Shown here one piece after another: positions 30,275 to 39,827 of a stretch of DNA of 52,328 nt. The position numbers were made by a program, and so were the translations under genes. Source of the DNA: CAVYHX01 sp963768415 (GTDB lineage Bacteria > Pseudomonadota > Gammaproteobacteria > UBA9214); the NCBI GenBank assembly GCA_963768415.1, contig CAVYHX010000035.1:1-52328 (forward strand). Reading direction: 5' to 3'. How positions within the stretch are numbered: the first letter of the stretch is position 1; each line of letters opens with the position of its first letter. The notes beneath the pieces were generated by a model. That model worked only from the letters and a program-made list of their open reading frames with translations, was not told the DNA's origin and did no database searches.

Positions 30275-31173
30275 AACCAGTCGTCCTCGAGTGCCAGCAG
30301 TCGCTGTGCCTTTTGTTTCGCTATCGCATTGACTAACGCCATTTCCGGGAAAAGGTTATCCGGGGCCGTGATGATACGTGTCAGACGGCTGTGAAATGCG
30401 GTTCTGTCCAGTTGCTGGCGGGCAAGATATTCCGCATACAGCAGGTCAGTCAGCAGCAGTTTGTCGTCGTTGATCTCGACGGCCCGCTGGAAGTGGTGTG
30501 CGGCGCGCGCGTGGTCGCCGCCGAACATCGGGGACCGGCCGCCGTAATAGACGCCAAAGAACAAATGTGCGCCGCCGTAGTAATAATCTTCATCCAGTTC
30601 CAGCACGCGTTGCATAAGGATGGCGGCGCTGGATAAGCCGGCAATCCCGACCGGATTGTCGCGGTTCAGGTCGATCCATTTCCCCAGGCAGGAGGCGCTC
30701 CAGAACAGCGCCGGTAGCGCATCAGCGCCGGCCCCGGCGAGCGTGGCCTGCAGTGTATCTGCAGTGGCTTTTTCGGGATCAATGGTGATGCCGGCCCGGA
30801 CCAGTGCCTGGCGTGCATGTGTGTAGCAACGGCGATAGAGTTGCGCGGCACGTGCGGGTGCCTCGTCTTCGATGAAGCCATAACTGTAGCCGTAAAAGCC
30901 CTGTGCCGCAAACAGGCGCAGCTCGGTATTGTTCGGATCTTCGCGCAGCATGCCTTCCAGCAACATCAGGTTTGCCGGCATGGCATCTCCGGCAAGTTGC
31001 AGGTCGGTTTCGCGGTTCATGGCGTCGATGCCGCCATCGAGAATGCTCTGGGTGCCGCGCACCACCAGTTGTCCCATGGAACAGGCTGACAGCAACATGG
31101 CGGTGACGAGAATGCAGGAGATCCGTTTCAGGAATGCGGTGTCGATGCAGCGTGTGATGTACAGGAAGTCCAT
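30271..31173 (-). CDS. tatT: TRAP transporter TatT component family lipoprotein
   Basis: Lipoprotein of 300 residues, intact. A signal segment MLLSACSMG gives a lipobox after about 30 residues. The body is helical TPR-like: GDAMPANLMLLEGMLREDPNNTELRLFAAQGFYGYSYGFIED and LPALFWSASCLGKWIDLNRDNP, then YYGGAHLFFGVYYGGRSPMFGG and AHHFQRAVEINDDKLLLTDLLYAEYLARQ. This is the TatT family (T component of TRAP transporters), which can associate with the periplasmic solute-binding protein. The stop overlaps the dctP start by ATGA, so the four genes form one operon. Confidence 0.88.
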   Translation of the reverse strand: MDFLYITRCIDTAFLKRISCILVTAMLLSACSMGQLVVRGTQSILDGGIDAMNRETDLQLAGDAMPANLMLLEGMLREDPNNTELRLFAAQGFYGYSYGFIEDEAPARAAQLYRRCYTHARQALVRAGITIDPEKATADTLQATLAGAGADALPALFWSASCLGKWIDLNRDNPVGIAGLSSAAILMQRVLELDEDYYYGGAHLFFGVYYGGRSPMFGGDHARAAHHFQRAVEINDDKLLLTDLLYAEYLARQQLDRTAFHSRLTRIITAPDNLFPEMALVNAIAKQKAQRLLALEDDWF

Positions 31174-31182
31174 GTTCTATAA

Positions 31183-32316
31183 TTATTCTCTGGTCAATAA
31201 CCGGTGCAGAATTTCCTCGTATATGGAGGAGAGTGTATCAATATCCGCGACTTTTACACATTCATTTATTTTGTGAATAGTCGCATTTACCGGCCCCAGT
31301 TCGACGACCTGGGCGCCGGTGGGAGCGATAAAGCGTCCGTCCGAGGTGCCGCCACTGGTGGATAGCTGGGTGGTGATTCCGGTCACCGCCTGAATAGCGT
31401 CGCGCGCGGCATCGACGAGTTTGCCGGCCGGCGTGAGGAAGGGCATCCCGGAGAGTTTCCAGTCAATTGCATAGTCCAGTGCGTGCCGTTCCAGTAGCGC
31501 CTCGATACGCGACCGGATGGAGTCGGCGGTGGACTCGGTGGAAAAGCGCAGATTGAACATGATTTCCACGGTATCCGGAATAACATTCTCGGTACCGGTA
31601 CCGGCATGAATGTTGGATATCTGGAAAGTCGTGGGCGGAAAAAAATCATTGCCCCGGTCCCACTCGATAGCGGCAAGTTCAGCGAGCACCGGCGCCACCT
31701 TGTGAATCGGGTTGACCGCCAGATGGGGATAGGCGACGTGTCCCTGCTGACCCTGTACACGCAGCCGTCCGTTCAGGGATCCGCGCCGGCCGTTCTTGAT
31801 GATGTCGCCGGTATTTTCGCTGCTGGAAGGTTCGCCGACCAGGCACCAGTCGATATGTTCTTTGCGTGCCTGCAGGTGTTCGATGACCTTGACCGTGCCA
31901 TCGACGGAAGGACCTTCCTCGTCACTGGTGATGAGGAAGGCGATCGAGCCGTCATGATCGGCATGTTCAGCCACAAAGCGCTCACAGGCCGTGGTCATGG
32001 CGGCGATACTGCTTTTCATATCGGCCGCGCCGCGGCCATACAGGTACTTGCCCTTGATCACCGGTTCGAACGGGTCGGTTGTCCAGTCATCCCTTGGGCC
32101 CGGCGGCACCACATCGGTATGTCCTGCAAATACGAACAAGGGTGCCACCGTACCGCGCCGTGCCCAGAGATTGTCTACCTTCCCGAAGCGCAGGTGCTCG
32201 ATAGCGAAACCGGCCGCCTGCAGGCGTGCGGCCAGCAGTGCCTGGCAGCCGGCGTCATCCGGTGTTACGGATGCGCGCTGTACAAGTTGCTTTGCAAGTT
32301 CAAGTGTTGTGCTCAT
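31183..32316 (-). CDS. dapE: Succinyl-diaminopimelate desuccinylase
   Basis: Zinc aminopeptidase-fold hydrolase of 377 residues that makes LL-2,6-diaminopimelate and succinate in the lysine and peptidoglycan pathway. Metal and catalytic motifs are visible: FAGHTDVVPPG (His ligand and catalytic Asp), YGRGAADMKSSIAAM, TSDEEGPSVDGT (catalytic Glu), and late STSGGTSDGRF with GPVNATIHKINECV. The length equals that of the E. coli enzyme (375). It is not broken. The start overlaps the ArsC-like gene stop. Transcribed with dapD and dapC. Confidence 0.97.
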   Translation of the reverse strand: MSTTLELAKQLVQRASVTPDDAGCQALLAARLQAAGFAIEHLRFGKVDNLWARRGTVAPLFVFAGHTDVVPPGPRDDWTTDPFEPVIKGKYLYGRGAADMKSSIAAMTTACERFVAEHADHDGSIAFLITSDEEGPSVDGTVKVIEHLQARKEHIDWCLVGEPSSSENTGDIIKNGRRGSLNGRLRVQGQQGHVAYPHLAVNPIHKVAPVLAELAAIEWDRGNDFFPPTTFQISNIHAGTGTENVIPDTVEIMFNLRFSTESTADSIRSRIEALLERHALDYAIDWKLSGMPFLTPAGKLVDAARDAIQAVTGITTQLSTSGGTSDGRFIAPTGAQVVELGPVNATIHKINECVKVADIDTLSSIYEEILHRLLTRE

Positions 32317-32672
32317 GCAGGTGATGTCCCGTGGAAGATTGTCCGGTAACTGTTCGAGTCGAAGCCCAGGTACAATTTGCCGCCGTTATCCAGGATCGGC
32401 CGCCTGATTATGGTCGGTTGTTCCAGCATCAGCCGCGTGGCAGTCGCCCGGTCGATATCAGCGCGCGTTGTTTCCGGCAGCTTGCGCCAGGTGGTACTGC
32501 GCCGGTTGAGGAGGTTTTCCCAGCCGAGTTCCCTGATCCAGAGTTGCAGGCGTTCCCTTGCCAGGCCATCCGCGCGTATATCATGAAAACGGTATTCGAT
32601 AGCCTGATCATCCAGCCAGCGGCGTGCCTTTTTTACGGTGTCGCAGTTTTTTATGCCATATAGGGTCGTCAT
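32313..32672 (-). CDS. ArsC-family reductase (YffB/Spx-like)
   Basis: Small 119-residue thioredoxin-fold protein. The N-terminus LYGIKNCDTVKKARRWLDD is the ArsC/Spx family signature, with a single N-terminal cysteine, followed by RFHDIRADGL. A later segment PTIIRRPILDNGGKLYLGF holds the conserved arginine and proline. It is closest to YffB-type proteins, whose position next to dapE is conserved in gammaproteobacteria. A role in glutathione-dependent reduction is inferred from family, not proven; arsenate reduction is unlikely because the C-terminal catalytic region differs. Confidence 0.88.
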   Translation of the reverse strand: MTTLYGIKNCDTVKKARRWLDDQAIEYRFHDIRADGLARERLQLWIRELGWENLLNRRSTTWRKLPETTRADIDRATATRLMLEQPTIIRRPILDNGGKLYLGFDSNSYRTIFHGTSPA

Positions 32673-32699
32673 GCCGGTGAAGCGCGCGTGCCGGATAAA

Positions 32700-33521
32700 T
32701 TAAATATCGCGCAGCAACTCGTTGATACCGACCTTGGAGCGCGTCTTTTCATCAACCCGCTTGACGATTACGGCGCAATACAGGCTGTAGCTGCCATCGC
32801 TGGAGGGCAGGCTGCCGGAGACCACGACAGATCCGGCGGGTACCCGGCCATAGATGATTTCACCGCTGGTGCGGTCATAGATGCGCGTGCTTTGGCCGAT
32901 GTAGACACCCATGGAAATGACCGAGCCTTCCTCCACGATGACACCTTCCACGACCTCGGAACGCGCACCGATAAAACAGTTGTCCTCGATGATGGTCGGG
33001 CTGGCCTGCACCGGTTCAAGTACGCCGCCGATCCCGACACCACCGGAGAGATGGACGTTTTTCCCGATCTGGGCACAGGAGCCCACGGTAGACCAGGTGT
33101 CGACCATGGTGCCGCTGTCGACATAGGCACCGATATTTACGTAGGAGGGCATTAACACCGCGCCCGGTGCTATATAGGCACCCTTGCGTGCCGTGGCCGG
33201 CGGGACGATGCGGACGCCGCCCTCGCGGAACTCGCGCGAGTTCGTGTCGGCATATTTCGAGGGTACCTTGTCGTAGTAATTCGTGAACCCGCCCTTGATA
33301 AAGGCGTTGTCCTCGATGCGAAAAGACAATAGCACGGCCTTTTTCAGCCAGTCGTTGACCACCCATTGGCCGTTTTGTTTTTCCGCTACCCGGGCGACGC
33401 CCCGGTCCAGCATGTCGATGGCTTCCAGTGTCGCTTCCTTGACGAGGGTGTCGACGTTACGCGGCGTGATATCTGCGCGGCGTTCAAAGGCTTCTTCAAT
33501 CGTGGCCTGTATGTCACTCAT
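32700..33521 (-). CDS. dapD: 2,3,4,5-tetrahydropyridine-2,6-dicarboxylate N-succinyltransferase
   Basis: Left-handed beta-helix acyltransferase of 273 residues, intact and the exact length expected (E. coli 274). It adds succinyl from succinyl-CoA to tetrahydrodipicolinate. The N-terminal helical part contains ERRADITPRNVDTLV and WVVNDWLKKAVLLSF, the substrate region. The hexapeptide repeats run from IAPGAVLMPSYVNIGAYVDSGTMVDTWSTVGSCAQIGKNVHLSGGVGIGG onward in the usual order. It is flanked by dapC upstream (57 bases) and the ArsC-like gene downstream (27 bases). Confidence 0.98.
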   Translation of the reverse strand: MSDIQATIEEAFERRADITPRNVDTLVKEATLEAIDMLDRGVARVAEKQNGQWVVNDWLKKAVLLSFRIEDNAFIKGGFTNYYDKVPSKYADTNSREFREGGVRIVPPATARKGAYIAPGAVLMPSYVNIGAYVDSGTMVDTWSTVGSCAQIGKNVHLSGGVGIGGVLEPVQASPTIIEDNCFIGARSEVVEGVIVEEGSVISMGVYIGQSTRIYDRTSGEIIYGRVPAGSVVVSGSLPSSDGSYSLYCAVIVKRVDEKTRSKVGINELLRDI

Positions 33522-33576
33522 GCGGGTGTCTCCATTGGTTCAGTACAACTCGATTCTTCCGGCGTATGATAACCGC

Positions 33577-34776
33577 CTAAAGGCTGACAATATATGATTT
33601 GATCCGTTCCGCGGCCTCGATGCAGTCCTGCAGTGGTGGCAACCAGCGCCATACGCACATGGTTTCTGCCGGGATTTGCGTCCCTGACGGTGCGTGACAG
33701 GTAGCTGCCCGGCAGGACCATGACATTTTGCTGTTCCAGCAGTCCGTGCGCGAATTCGGTGTCATCAAGCGGCACGTGTGGCCACAGATAGAAACCGGCC
33801 TGCGGTGGTTCCACATCCATGACCGGTGCCAGGATGTCGAGCACCGCGGAGAACTTTTCCGCGTACAGGGCGCGATTCCGGACCACATGGGCTTCATCCT
33901 GCCAGGCCCTGATGCTGGCCGCCTGGGTGGCCGGCGGCATGGCGCAGCCATGGTAGGTCCGGTATCTGAGGAAGGCGTGGATGATATCCGCATCACCGGC
34001 AACAAACCCCGAGCGCAATCCGGGCGCGTTGGAACGTTTCGACAGGCTGTGAAACACAATACAGCGGCTGAAATCGTTCCGACCCATGGCGGCGGCGGCC
34101 TGCAGCAGTCCCGGTGGCGGACTGGCATCATCCGGATAGATCTCCGAATAGCATTCGTCCGATGCAATGATAAAATCGTGTCGATCGGCAAGCCGGATCA
34201 GTTGCTGTAATTGCGCAGTTGACATGACGGCACCGGTCGGATTGCCGGGCGTGCAGATATAGATCAGCTGACAGCGTGACCAGGTGCTGTCAGCAACGCT
34301 CTCGAAATCCGGGCAGGTAGTCACTGGCCGCTTCGCAGTCGAGAAACCACGGGGTCGCACCGGCGAGCAGGGCGGCACCTTCGTAAATCTGGTAGAACGG
34401 ATTGGGCATGAGCACCAGGGGAGATGTTGACCGGTCGATAACACATTGCGCGAAGGCAAACAGTGCCTCGCGGGTGCCGGTTACCGGCAACACATGGGAA
34501 TCAGCGCAGCACACTGTCCGCCGGCAGCCCGAAGCGTGCAGTCAGCCAGTCTGCAATAGCCTGCCTCAGTTCGGGCCGGCCCCGGGTTGAGGGATACTGC
34601 GACAGGCCATGCAGATGGGTAATTATTTCCTCGCTGATAAATCCCGGTGTTGCATGCCTGGGTTCCCCGAGCGACAGCGAGATCAGCTGCAGTTGTTCGG
34701 GTGGTACTACATCATTGAACAGCTGTGCCAGGCGTTCGAACGGATAGGGTTGCAGCTGTCGCAGGTCAGGATTCAT
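33577..34776 (-). CDS. dapC: Succinyldiaminopimelate transaminase (frame broken three times)
   Basis: PLP-dependent class I/II aminotransferase, about 399 residues, giving N-succinyl-LL-diaminopimelate. The start is set at MNPDLRQLQPYPFERLAQLF. Pieces in different frames are LISLSLGEPRHATPGF, VLPVTGTREALFAFAQ, PNPFYQIYEGAALLAG and ICTPGNPTGAVMS. The lysine that binds PLP is in HSLSKRSNAPGLRSGF. Later AGFYLWPHVP and NHVRMALVA are typical, and the C-terminus is LQDCIEAAERIKSYIVSL in a third frame. Breaks lie near 34510, 34300 and 33640. It lies just upstream of dapD on the same strand, forming the dapC-dapD-dapE set. Confidence 0.93.
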
Positions 34777-34872
34777 ACAGGATAATTTGCTGGTGGAAAC
34801 GCCCGGTTGTCCGGATGCAGGCAGGAAATGACTTGCCTTCATTGATAATGAAATGAAAGTATACGGAATCGA

Positions 34873-35763
34873 ATGAATACGTCCAGTCAGGAAAACCGGT
34901 TGCTGCCGGTCATCAGTCTGCTGTTTACGGCCACCCTGTGGGGGCTTGTCTGGTATCCGTTGCGCCTGCTCGAACAGCAGGGCCTTGGCGGGCGCCTGGA
35001 GTGCCCTCGTCAGCTATGGTGCGGCATTGCTCGTGTGCTCGTGGGTATTTGTGCGCGACCGGGACGCGCTGTATGGCAATGCGCTGCCGCTTGCAGCCCT
35101 GGGCCTCACCGCCGGCTGGTGCAATGTGGCCTTCATCATGGCGGTACTGGACGGCAACGTGGTGCGCGTGTTGCTGCTGTTTTACCTGTCACCGTTCTGG
35201 GCGGTTGTCCTGGGCTGGTTCATGCTGGGCGAGAAACTGGACAGCAAGTCCATGGTGGTATTTGTCATTGCCGTTACCGGCGCCATGATCATGCTCTGGA
35301 ACAGTGCAAGTCGGCCTGCCCTGGCCGCAGAATAGCGCTGACTGGCTGGCCGTTTCGTCGGGTTTCGCGTTTGCCCTGAGCAATGTCTACGTGCGCAGGA
35401 TGCAGACTGTCGGAGTCTGGCTGAAATCCGCCAGCAGCTGGGTCGGAGTGGTACTGGTGGCAGTCGTATGGATAATGGTGCAGGACGCGGAACTGCCGGA
35501 GGTTGATACCGGTATCTATGCCTGGGCAGTCGTGCTGGGTCTGTGTGGATTTCTGGTGATGACAGTCTGTGTGCAGTATGGCGTGACCCGCATGCCGGTG
35601 CATCGCTCCGCTGTCATCCTGTTATTCGAGCTGGTTGTGGGTGCGGTTTCGTCGTTGTTGCTGACCGACGAAGTAGTCCTGGTACAGGGAATGGACCGGT
35701 GGTGTCATGATTGTGACTGCGGCCTACATCGCGGCGCGAATTCATGCAGGTAGCGAGGCATGA
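34873..35763 (+). CDS. EamA/DMT-family transporter (frame broken three times)
   Basis: Ten-helix drug/metabolite transporter-type membrane protein, about 296 residues. The N-terminus reads LLPVISLLFTATLWGLVWYPLRLLEQQGLG; the family's TLWG motif is clear. After a one-base break near 34990 comes AWSALVSYGAALLVCSW and MAVLDGNVVRVLLLFYLSPFWAVVLGWFMLGEKL. A second break near 35300 leads to SADWLAVSSGFAFALSNVYVRR. The last, near 35690, leads to EWTGGVMIVTAAYIAARIHAG. The EamA repeats are visible in both halves. The stop overlaps the ATG of the next gene (ATGA at 35760). Substrate unknown. Confidence 0.85.
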
Positions 35764-36134
35764 TCGAGGTCCTGTCAATCAATCATGTCAGTGTGCTGGT
35801 CAGCGACACGGCGCGCTCGCTGGATTTCTACCGCGGTGTGCTCGGGCTTCAAATCGATTCCGCCCGCCCGCCCGGGCTGCCGTACCCGGGCGCCTGGCTC
35901 CCGATAGGCAATCAATCACTGCATTTGATCGAACTGCTGGCGGAGATGCCGCATTCACAGCAGCAGCATGGTGGCAGGGACCGGCATCTGGCGCTCGACG
36001 TCGCGGACCTGGATGCTGTCATGCAGGGGCTCGATGACAGTGGCATTGACTACAGCCTGAGCCGGTCAGGGCGGCGTGCGCTGTTTTGCCGTGATCCGGA
36101 TGGTAATGCCCTGGAGCTGATCGAGGCAGGTTGA
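35760..36134 (+). CDS. VOC (glyoxalase/bleomycin resistance) family protein
   Basis: Intact 124-residue metalloenzyme-fold protein. The beta-alpha-beta modules read INHVSVLVSDTARSLDFYRGVLGLQ and HLALDVADLDAVMQGLDDSG, ending with FCRDPDGNALELIEA. Likely metal residues are the histidines in NHVSV and RHLAL and the glutamates in HLIELLAE and NALELIE, in the pattern of glyoxalase I relatives. A specific reaction cannot be named. It is translationally coupled to the EamA transporter and converges with glnD nine bases later. Confidence 0.88.
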   Translation: MIEVLSINHVSVLVSDTARSLDFYRGVLGLQIDSARPPGLPYPGAWLPIGNQSLHLIELLAEMPHSQQQHGGRDRHLALDVADLDAVMQGLDDSGIDYSLSRSGRRALFCRDPDGNALELIEAG

Positions 36135-36143
36135 CCAGCGCTG

Positions 36144-38813
36144 CTAGCGGGGCGCGTCGCTGTCAAGGTATTTGTGAATTGCGCTTGTCAGGCAAGCGCG
36201 CTGTTCATCCCCGGTTAGCGGCTGGTTGTTGCGGTCGGTGATGTAAAAGACGTCTTCCGCCCGCGCCCCCAGGGTCCCGATCTTGGCATTCATCAACCTG
36301 ACGCCGCAGTCCGTGAATGCCTGGCTGATATGCGACAGCAGGCCGGGGCGATCGGTTGTTATCAACTCCATGACGGTACGCCGGTCGAGTTCGTCCGGCT
36401 TGAATTCAATATGCGTCTTGATGGGGAAATGCCGGTACTGGTGCGGTGTTCTGCGTGATATATGCCAGTCATCGCCTTTTTTGTCGGCAGTACCGGCAAG
36501 CAGGGCTGATTTTATTTCAGCGATGCGGTGCGAGCCTGTGATCGGCGAACCCGTTGCTTCGAGTACATGGAAGGTATTCAGGACATGACCGCTCGGGGTG
36601 GTGATTATACCGGCATCGACGACATTGAGTCCCAGCTGGTCAATCACTGCAGTGATGACGCTGAACAGTTCGTCGGCTGCACGCGCGCAGATAAAGATCT
36701 CGGTGCTGCCCAGCTCCGTCTTGGGCCTGACATCGACAACGCTGCATGTTTTTTCCTGCTGCAGTGCCAGCAGCCGGGTATGATGCGCGGCCTGTTCGGG
36801 CGTGTGCCGGAGAAAATACTCGTCACCCAGCTGTGCCCATACGTGTTCGACCCGCTCCGGAGCGGCCGTGCCTTCCAGCAGCATGCTTGCTTCATCCTGT
36901 ACCAGGTGTATGTGTTCCGCCCGCTCCATGGGGTCCTGGAGCCCGCGTTGCAGGGCGCGCCGTGTATTGTGATAGAGCTGTTTGAGTAGTGCGTCTTTCC
37001 AGGTATTCCACATCTCCGGATTTGTCGCGCGAATATCGGCGACGGTCAGCAAATAGAGATAATCGAGATGTACGGTGTCTTTTACCACCTTGGCAAAGCG
37101 GTTGACGACGAGCGGATCGCTGATGTCCTCGCGCTGTGCCGTCGTTGACATCAGCAGGTGGTGATTTACCAGCCATTTCACCAGGTTTGTGTCATAGTCG
37201 CTCAGGTCATGATGCGTGCAGAATTCCACTGCATCTTCGCCACCCAGCTCCGAGTGGTCACCGCCGCGTCCCTTGGCAATATCGTGGAACAGCCCCGCCA
37301 GATACAGTAACTCGGTTTTTGGCAGTGTGCTGACGATGTGACTGCACAGCGGGAATTCATTCGCAAATTCCGGAACCATGAAGCGGCGCAGGTTGCGGAC
37401 CACGAACAGGATGTGTTCGTCGACTGTATATATATGAAACAGGTCGTACTGCATGAGGCCGACGATCTTTCCGAAAGCAGGCAGATAGGCGGCGAGGATC
37501 CCGTAGGTATTCATCCGGCGCAGTTCATGGGTGACGCCGTGTGGCTGGCGGATCAGTTCCATGAACAGGCTCGTCGAGCGGATGTCGCTGCGAAAATCCT
37601 CATCGATCAGGTGCCGGTGCTCGCGGATGGAGCGAATGGTGCCGGCACGCACACCCTGCAAGTCGGGGTTCTGTTCGAGCAGCAGGAAGATTTCCAGCAG
37701 GGCCAGCGGGTAGTTGCGGAAGATGTCCGGACTGGATGTTTCCAGAAAGCCGTGCCGGGACTGAAAGCGCCTGTTCAGGACCACCGGTTCGCCCGGACCC
37801 TCCGGATGGAGGATATCCTCGTGAAACAGTTGCAGCAGCATTTCATTGAGGCGATTGAGTTCCATGACAGTCAGGTAATACTGTTTCATGAAGGCTTCCA
37901 CGCCGAGCCGTTTCTCATCGTCCCGGAATCCGAATTTTTCGGCGAGTGTCCGCTGGTAGTCGAACAGCAGCCGGTCTTCGCCGCGCCCGGTGAGCGCATG
38001 GAGGGCAAAACGTATGCGCCATAGCAGGTTGCGGCCGTCGACCAGCGTCCGGTATTCCTCACGGGTCAGAAAGTCGCGCTCGACCAGTTCTTCCAGCGAG
38101 GCGGTACCGAAATGCCGGTTTGCAACCCAGGCAATCATCTGGATGTCGCGCAGGCCGCCGGGACTTTCCTTGATGTTCGGTTCCAGCTTGTACGCAGTAT
38201 TGTGATATTTCCTGTGCCGGGCATGCTGTTCCCGGTGTTTCGCCGTGAAGAAATCCTGGCTGGACCAGATTTTCTCAGGCCCGGTACTTGCCTGCATCTG
38301 GCTGAATAATTCCGCTGATCCTGTCAGCAGCCGTGCTTCCATGAGGTTGGTTGCAACGGTGATATCGGCCAGTGACTGTTCAATACAGTCCCTGACGGTG
38401 CGGACGCTGTGCCCGACTTCCAGGCTGATATCCCACAGGAAGGTCAGTAATGCCTCAACTTGCGCATCGATCCGGACATCCGGCGTGTCCGGGAGCAACA
38501 GCAACAGGTCCACATCCGAGCCGGGCATGAGTTCGTTGCGCCCGTAACCGCCAACAGCAACCAGAGCCAGGTTGTCCTGCGTACCTGTCATGCAAGTCGA
38601 CCACGCTCGCAGCAGCACCTGGTCAACCAGCCAGGAGCGGGCGTAGACCAGTGTCTGGATATCCATGCCCCCGGCGAACTGCTCGATCAGTGCGCTGTTG
38701 CCCTGCTGCAGGCAGCGTCTGTAGACCGTGACCGGCGAGTCGGCGCCAGCCAGCGCGGTATCCAGGTCATCAATGGCAAACCAGGAGGTGAAGACCTCTT
38801 CAGCCGGCAGCAT
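36144..38813 (-). CDS. glnD: [Protein-PII] uridylyltransferase / uridylyl-removing enzyme
   Basis: Bifunctional nitrogen sensor of about 889 residues, intact. It uridylylates and deuridylylates PII (GlnB/GlnK) in response to glutamine. The N-terminal nucleotidyltransferase domain has VAVGGYGRNELMPGSDVDLLLLLPD, where the two aspartates bind metal. A PII-transferase region follows. The HD domain has LAGLFHDIAKGRGGDHSELG for the removing activity. The C-terminus holds two ACT domains (AADELFSVITAVIDQLGLNVVDAGI and TTDRPGLLSHISQAFTDCGVRLMNAKIGTLG), which sense glutamine. The start at MLPAEEVF is chosen for length; a GTG 15 bases upstream is possible. It follows map on the same strand, as in E. 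coli. Confidence 0.96.
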   Translation of the reverse strand: MLPAEEVFTSWFAIDDLDTALAGADSPVTVYRRCLQQGNSALIEQFAGGMDIQTLVYARSWLVDQVLLRAWSTCMTGTQDNLALVAVGGYGRNELMPGSDVDLLLLLPDTPDVRIDAQVEALLTFLWDISLEVGHSVRTVRDCIEQSLADITVATNLMEARLLTGSAELFSQMQASTGPEKIWSSQDFFTAKHREQHARHRKYHNTAYKLEPNIKESPGGLRDIQMIAWVANRHFGTASLEELVERDFLTREEYRTLVDGRNLLWRIRFALHALTGRGEDRLLFDYQRTLAEKFGFRDDEKRLGVEAFMKQYYLTVMELNRLNEMLLQLFHEDILHPEGPGEPVVLNRRFQSRHGFLETSSPDIFRNYPLALLEIFLLLEQNPDLQGVRAGTIRSIREHRHLIDEDFRSDIRSTSLFMELIRQPHGVTHELRRMNTYGILAAYLPAFGKIVGLMQYDLFHIYTVDEHILFVVRNLRRFMVPEFANEFPLCSHIVSTLPKTELLYLAGLFHDIAKGRGGDHSELGGEDAVEFCTHHDLSDYDTNLVKWLVNHHLLMSTTAQREDISDPLVVNRFAKVVKDTVHLDYLYLLTVADIRATNPEMWNTWKDALLKQLYHNTRRALQRGLQDPMERAEHIHLVQDEASMLLEGTAAPERVEHVWAQLGDEYFLRHTPEQAAHHTRLLALQQEKTCSVVDVRPKTELGSTEIFICARAADELFSVITAVIDQLGLNVVDAGIITTPSGHVLNTFHVLEATGSPITGSHRIAEIKSALLAGTADKKGDDWHISRRTPHQYRHFPIKTHIEFKPDELDRRTVMELITTDRPGLLSHISQAFTDCGVRLMNAKIGTLGARAEDVFYITDRNNQPLTGDEQRACLTSAIHKYLDSDAPR

Positions 38814-38830
38814 GGAATTGTTCGGCACGG

Positions 38831-39599
38831 CTAGATTTCGTCGCCCGGAAGACAGGTCAGGACTTCGTGACCGGTCCCGGTTACCAGAATGGTATGTTCC
38901 CATTGCGTGGACAGGCTGTGGTCCTTGGTCACCACTGTCCAGCCGTCGGGCAGCAGCCGTGTGTGCCGTTTGCCGGCATTGACCATGGGTTCAATAGTGA
39001 ATGTCATGCCTGGCTGCAGTTTCATTCCGGTGCCGGCCTGGCCGTAATGCAATACCTGCGGGTCTTCATGAAATTCACGGCCGATACCATGCCCGCAGTA
39101 TTCGCGCACAATGGAGCAGTTGTGAGCTTCGGCATGCTGCTGGATGGCATGGCCGATATCACCGAGCTGGACATCAGGCCCGACCATGCCGATGCCGATC
39201 TCCATGCACTCGTGACTGATGCGTGCCAGTCGTTTGGCCGCAACAGTAGGTTCGCCGACGAAAAACATTTTGCTGGTGTCGCCATGGAACCCGTCCTTGA
39301 TGACGGTGATATCGATATTGATGACATCACCTTTCTTCAGCACCTTGTCGCCGGGAATCCCGTGGCAGACGACATGATTGACCGAGGTGCAGATCGATTT
39401 CGGAAATCCGCGGTAATTCAGGGGTGCGGGAATGGCCTGCTGTTCGTTGACGATGTAATCGTGACAGATACGTGTCCAGCTGCTGCGTGGTCACTCCGGG
39501 TAGCACATGCGGCCGGATCATGCGCAGCACTTCGGCGGCGAGCCGGCCTGCGACACGCATTTTTTCGATCTCTTCCGGTGTCTTGATGGTGACAGCCAT
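38831..39599 (-). CDS. map: Methionine aminopeptidase type I (frame broken once)
   Basis: Cobalt/iron/manganese-dependent N-terminal methionine exopeptidase of about 255 residues, essential in proteobacteria. The N-terminus is MAVTIKTPEEIEKMRVAGRLAAEVL. A break near 39474 separates TQQLD from RICHDYIVNEQQAIPAPLNYRGFPKSICTSVNHVVCHGIPGD. The metal ligands are in INIDITVIKDGFHGDTSKMF (two Asp), EYCGHGIGREFHE (His), TIEPMVN (Glu) and the last in STQWEHTILVT (Glu). It is transcribed leftward and divergently from rpsB, with glnD 17 bases downstream. Because the gene is essential, the break is read as a sequence error. Confidence 0.95.
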
Positions 39600-39649
39600 A
39601 TAAATCCCTGATTTCAGGCGCTTGTGAGTATCTGTAGTGCCGGCGGCGA

Positions 39650-39678
39650 TTGCCGAGGGTGTGAGTGTATGGTATAAA
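39650..39678 (+). promoter_or_regulatory. Promoter of rpsB-tsf
   Basis: A sigma70-type promoter is present with -35 TTGCCG at 39650-39655 (four of six matches), -10 TATAAA at 39673-39678 (five of six), and a spacing of exactly 17. It is directed toward rpsB, and transcription would start near 39685. This leaves a leader of about 140 bases before the rpsB start codon. Confidence 0.65.
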
Positions 39679-39685
39679 GGCGGGC

Positions 39686-39827
39686 TTGTTAAGTCGCCTG
39701 GTACGGGCGGCCTGGCAAAATTCACGTAGTTACCGGCACGTACAGCAGGGTGCCTGACCGGCAATGGCCGGCAGGTTGCTGATACGGGGTACCTGCAGGA
39801 TCAACCCGAAATTTTGGAGAATATCAG
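39686..39827 (+). promoter_or_regulatory. rpsB leader, possible S2 autoregulatory RNA
   Basis: The 5' untranslated region of rpsB is about 140 bases long, GC-rich and has several short inverted segments, for example TACCGGCA with TGCCGGT-type complements around 39730-39775. In gammaproteobacteria the S2 protein represses its own leader, so a regulatory fold is expected here. The ribosome binding site is GGAGA at 39816-39820. I did not derive a defined structure. Confidence 0.4.
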
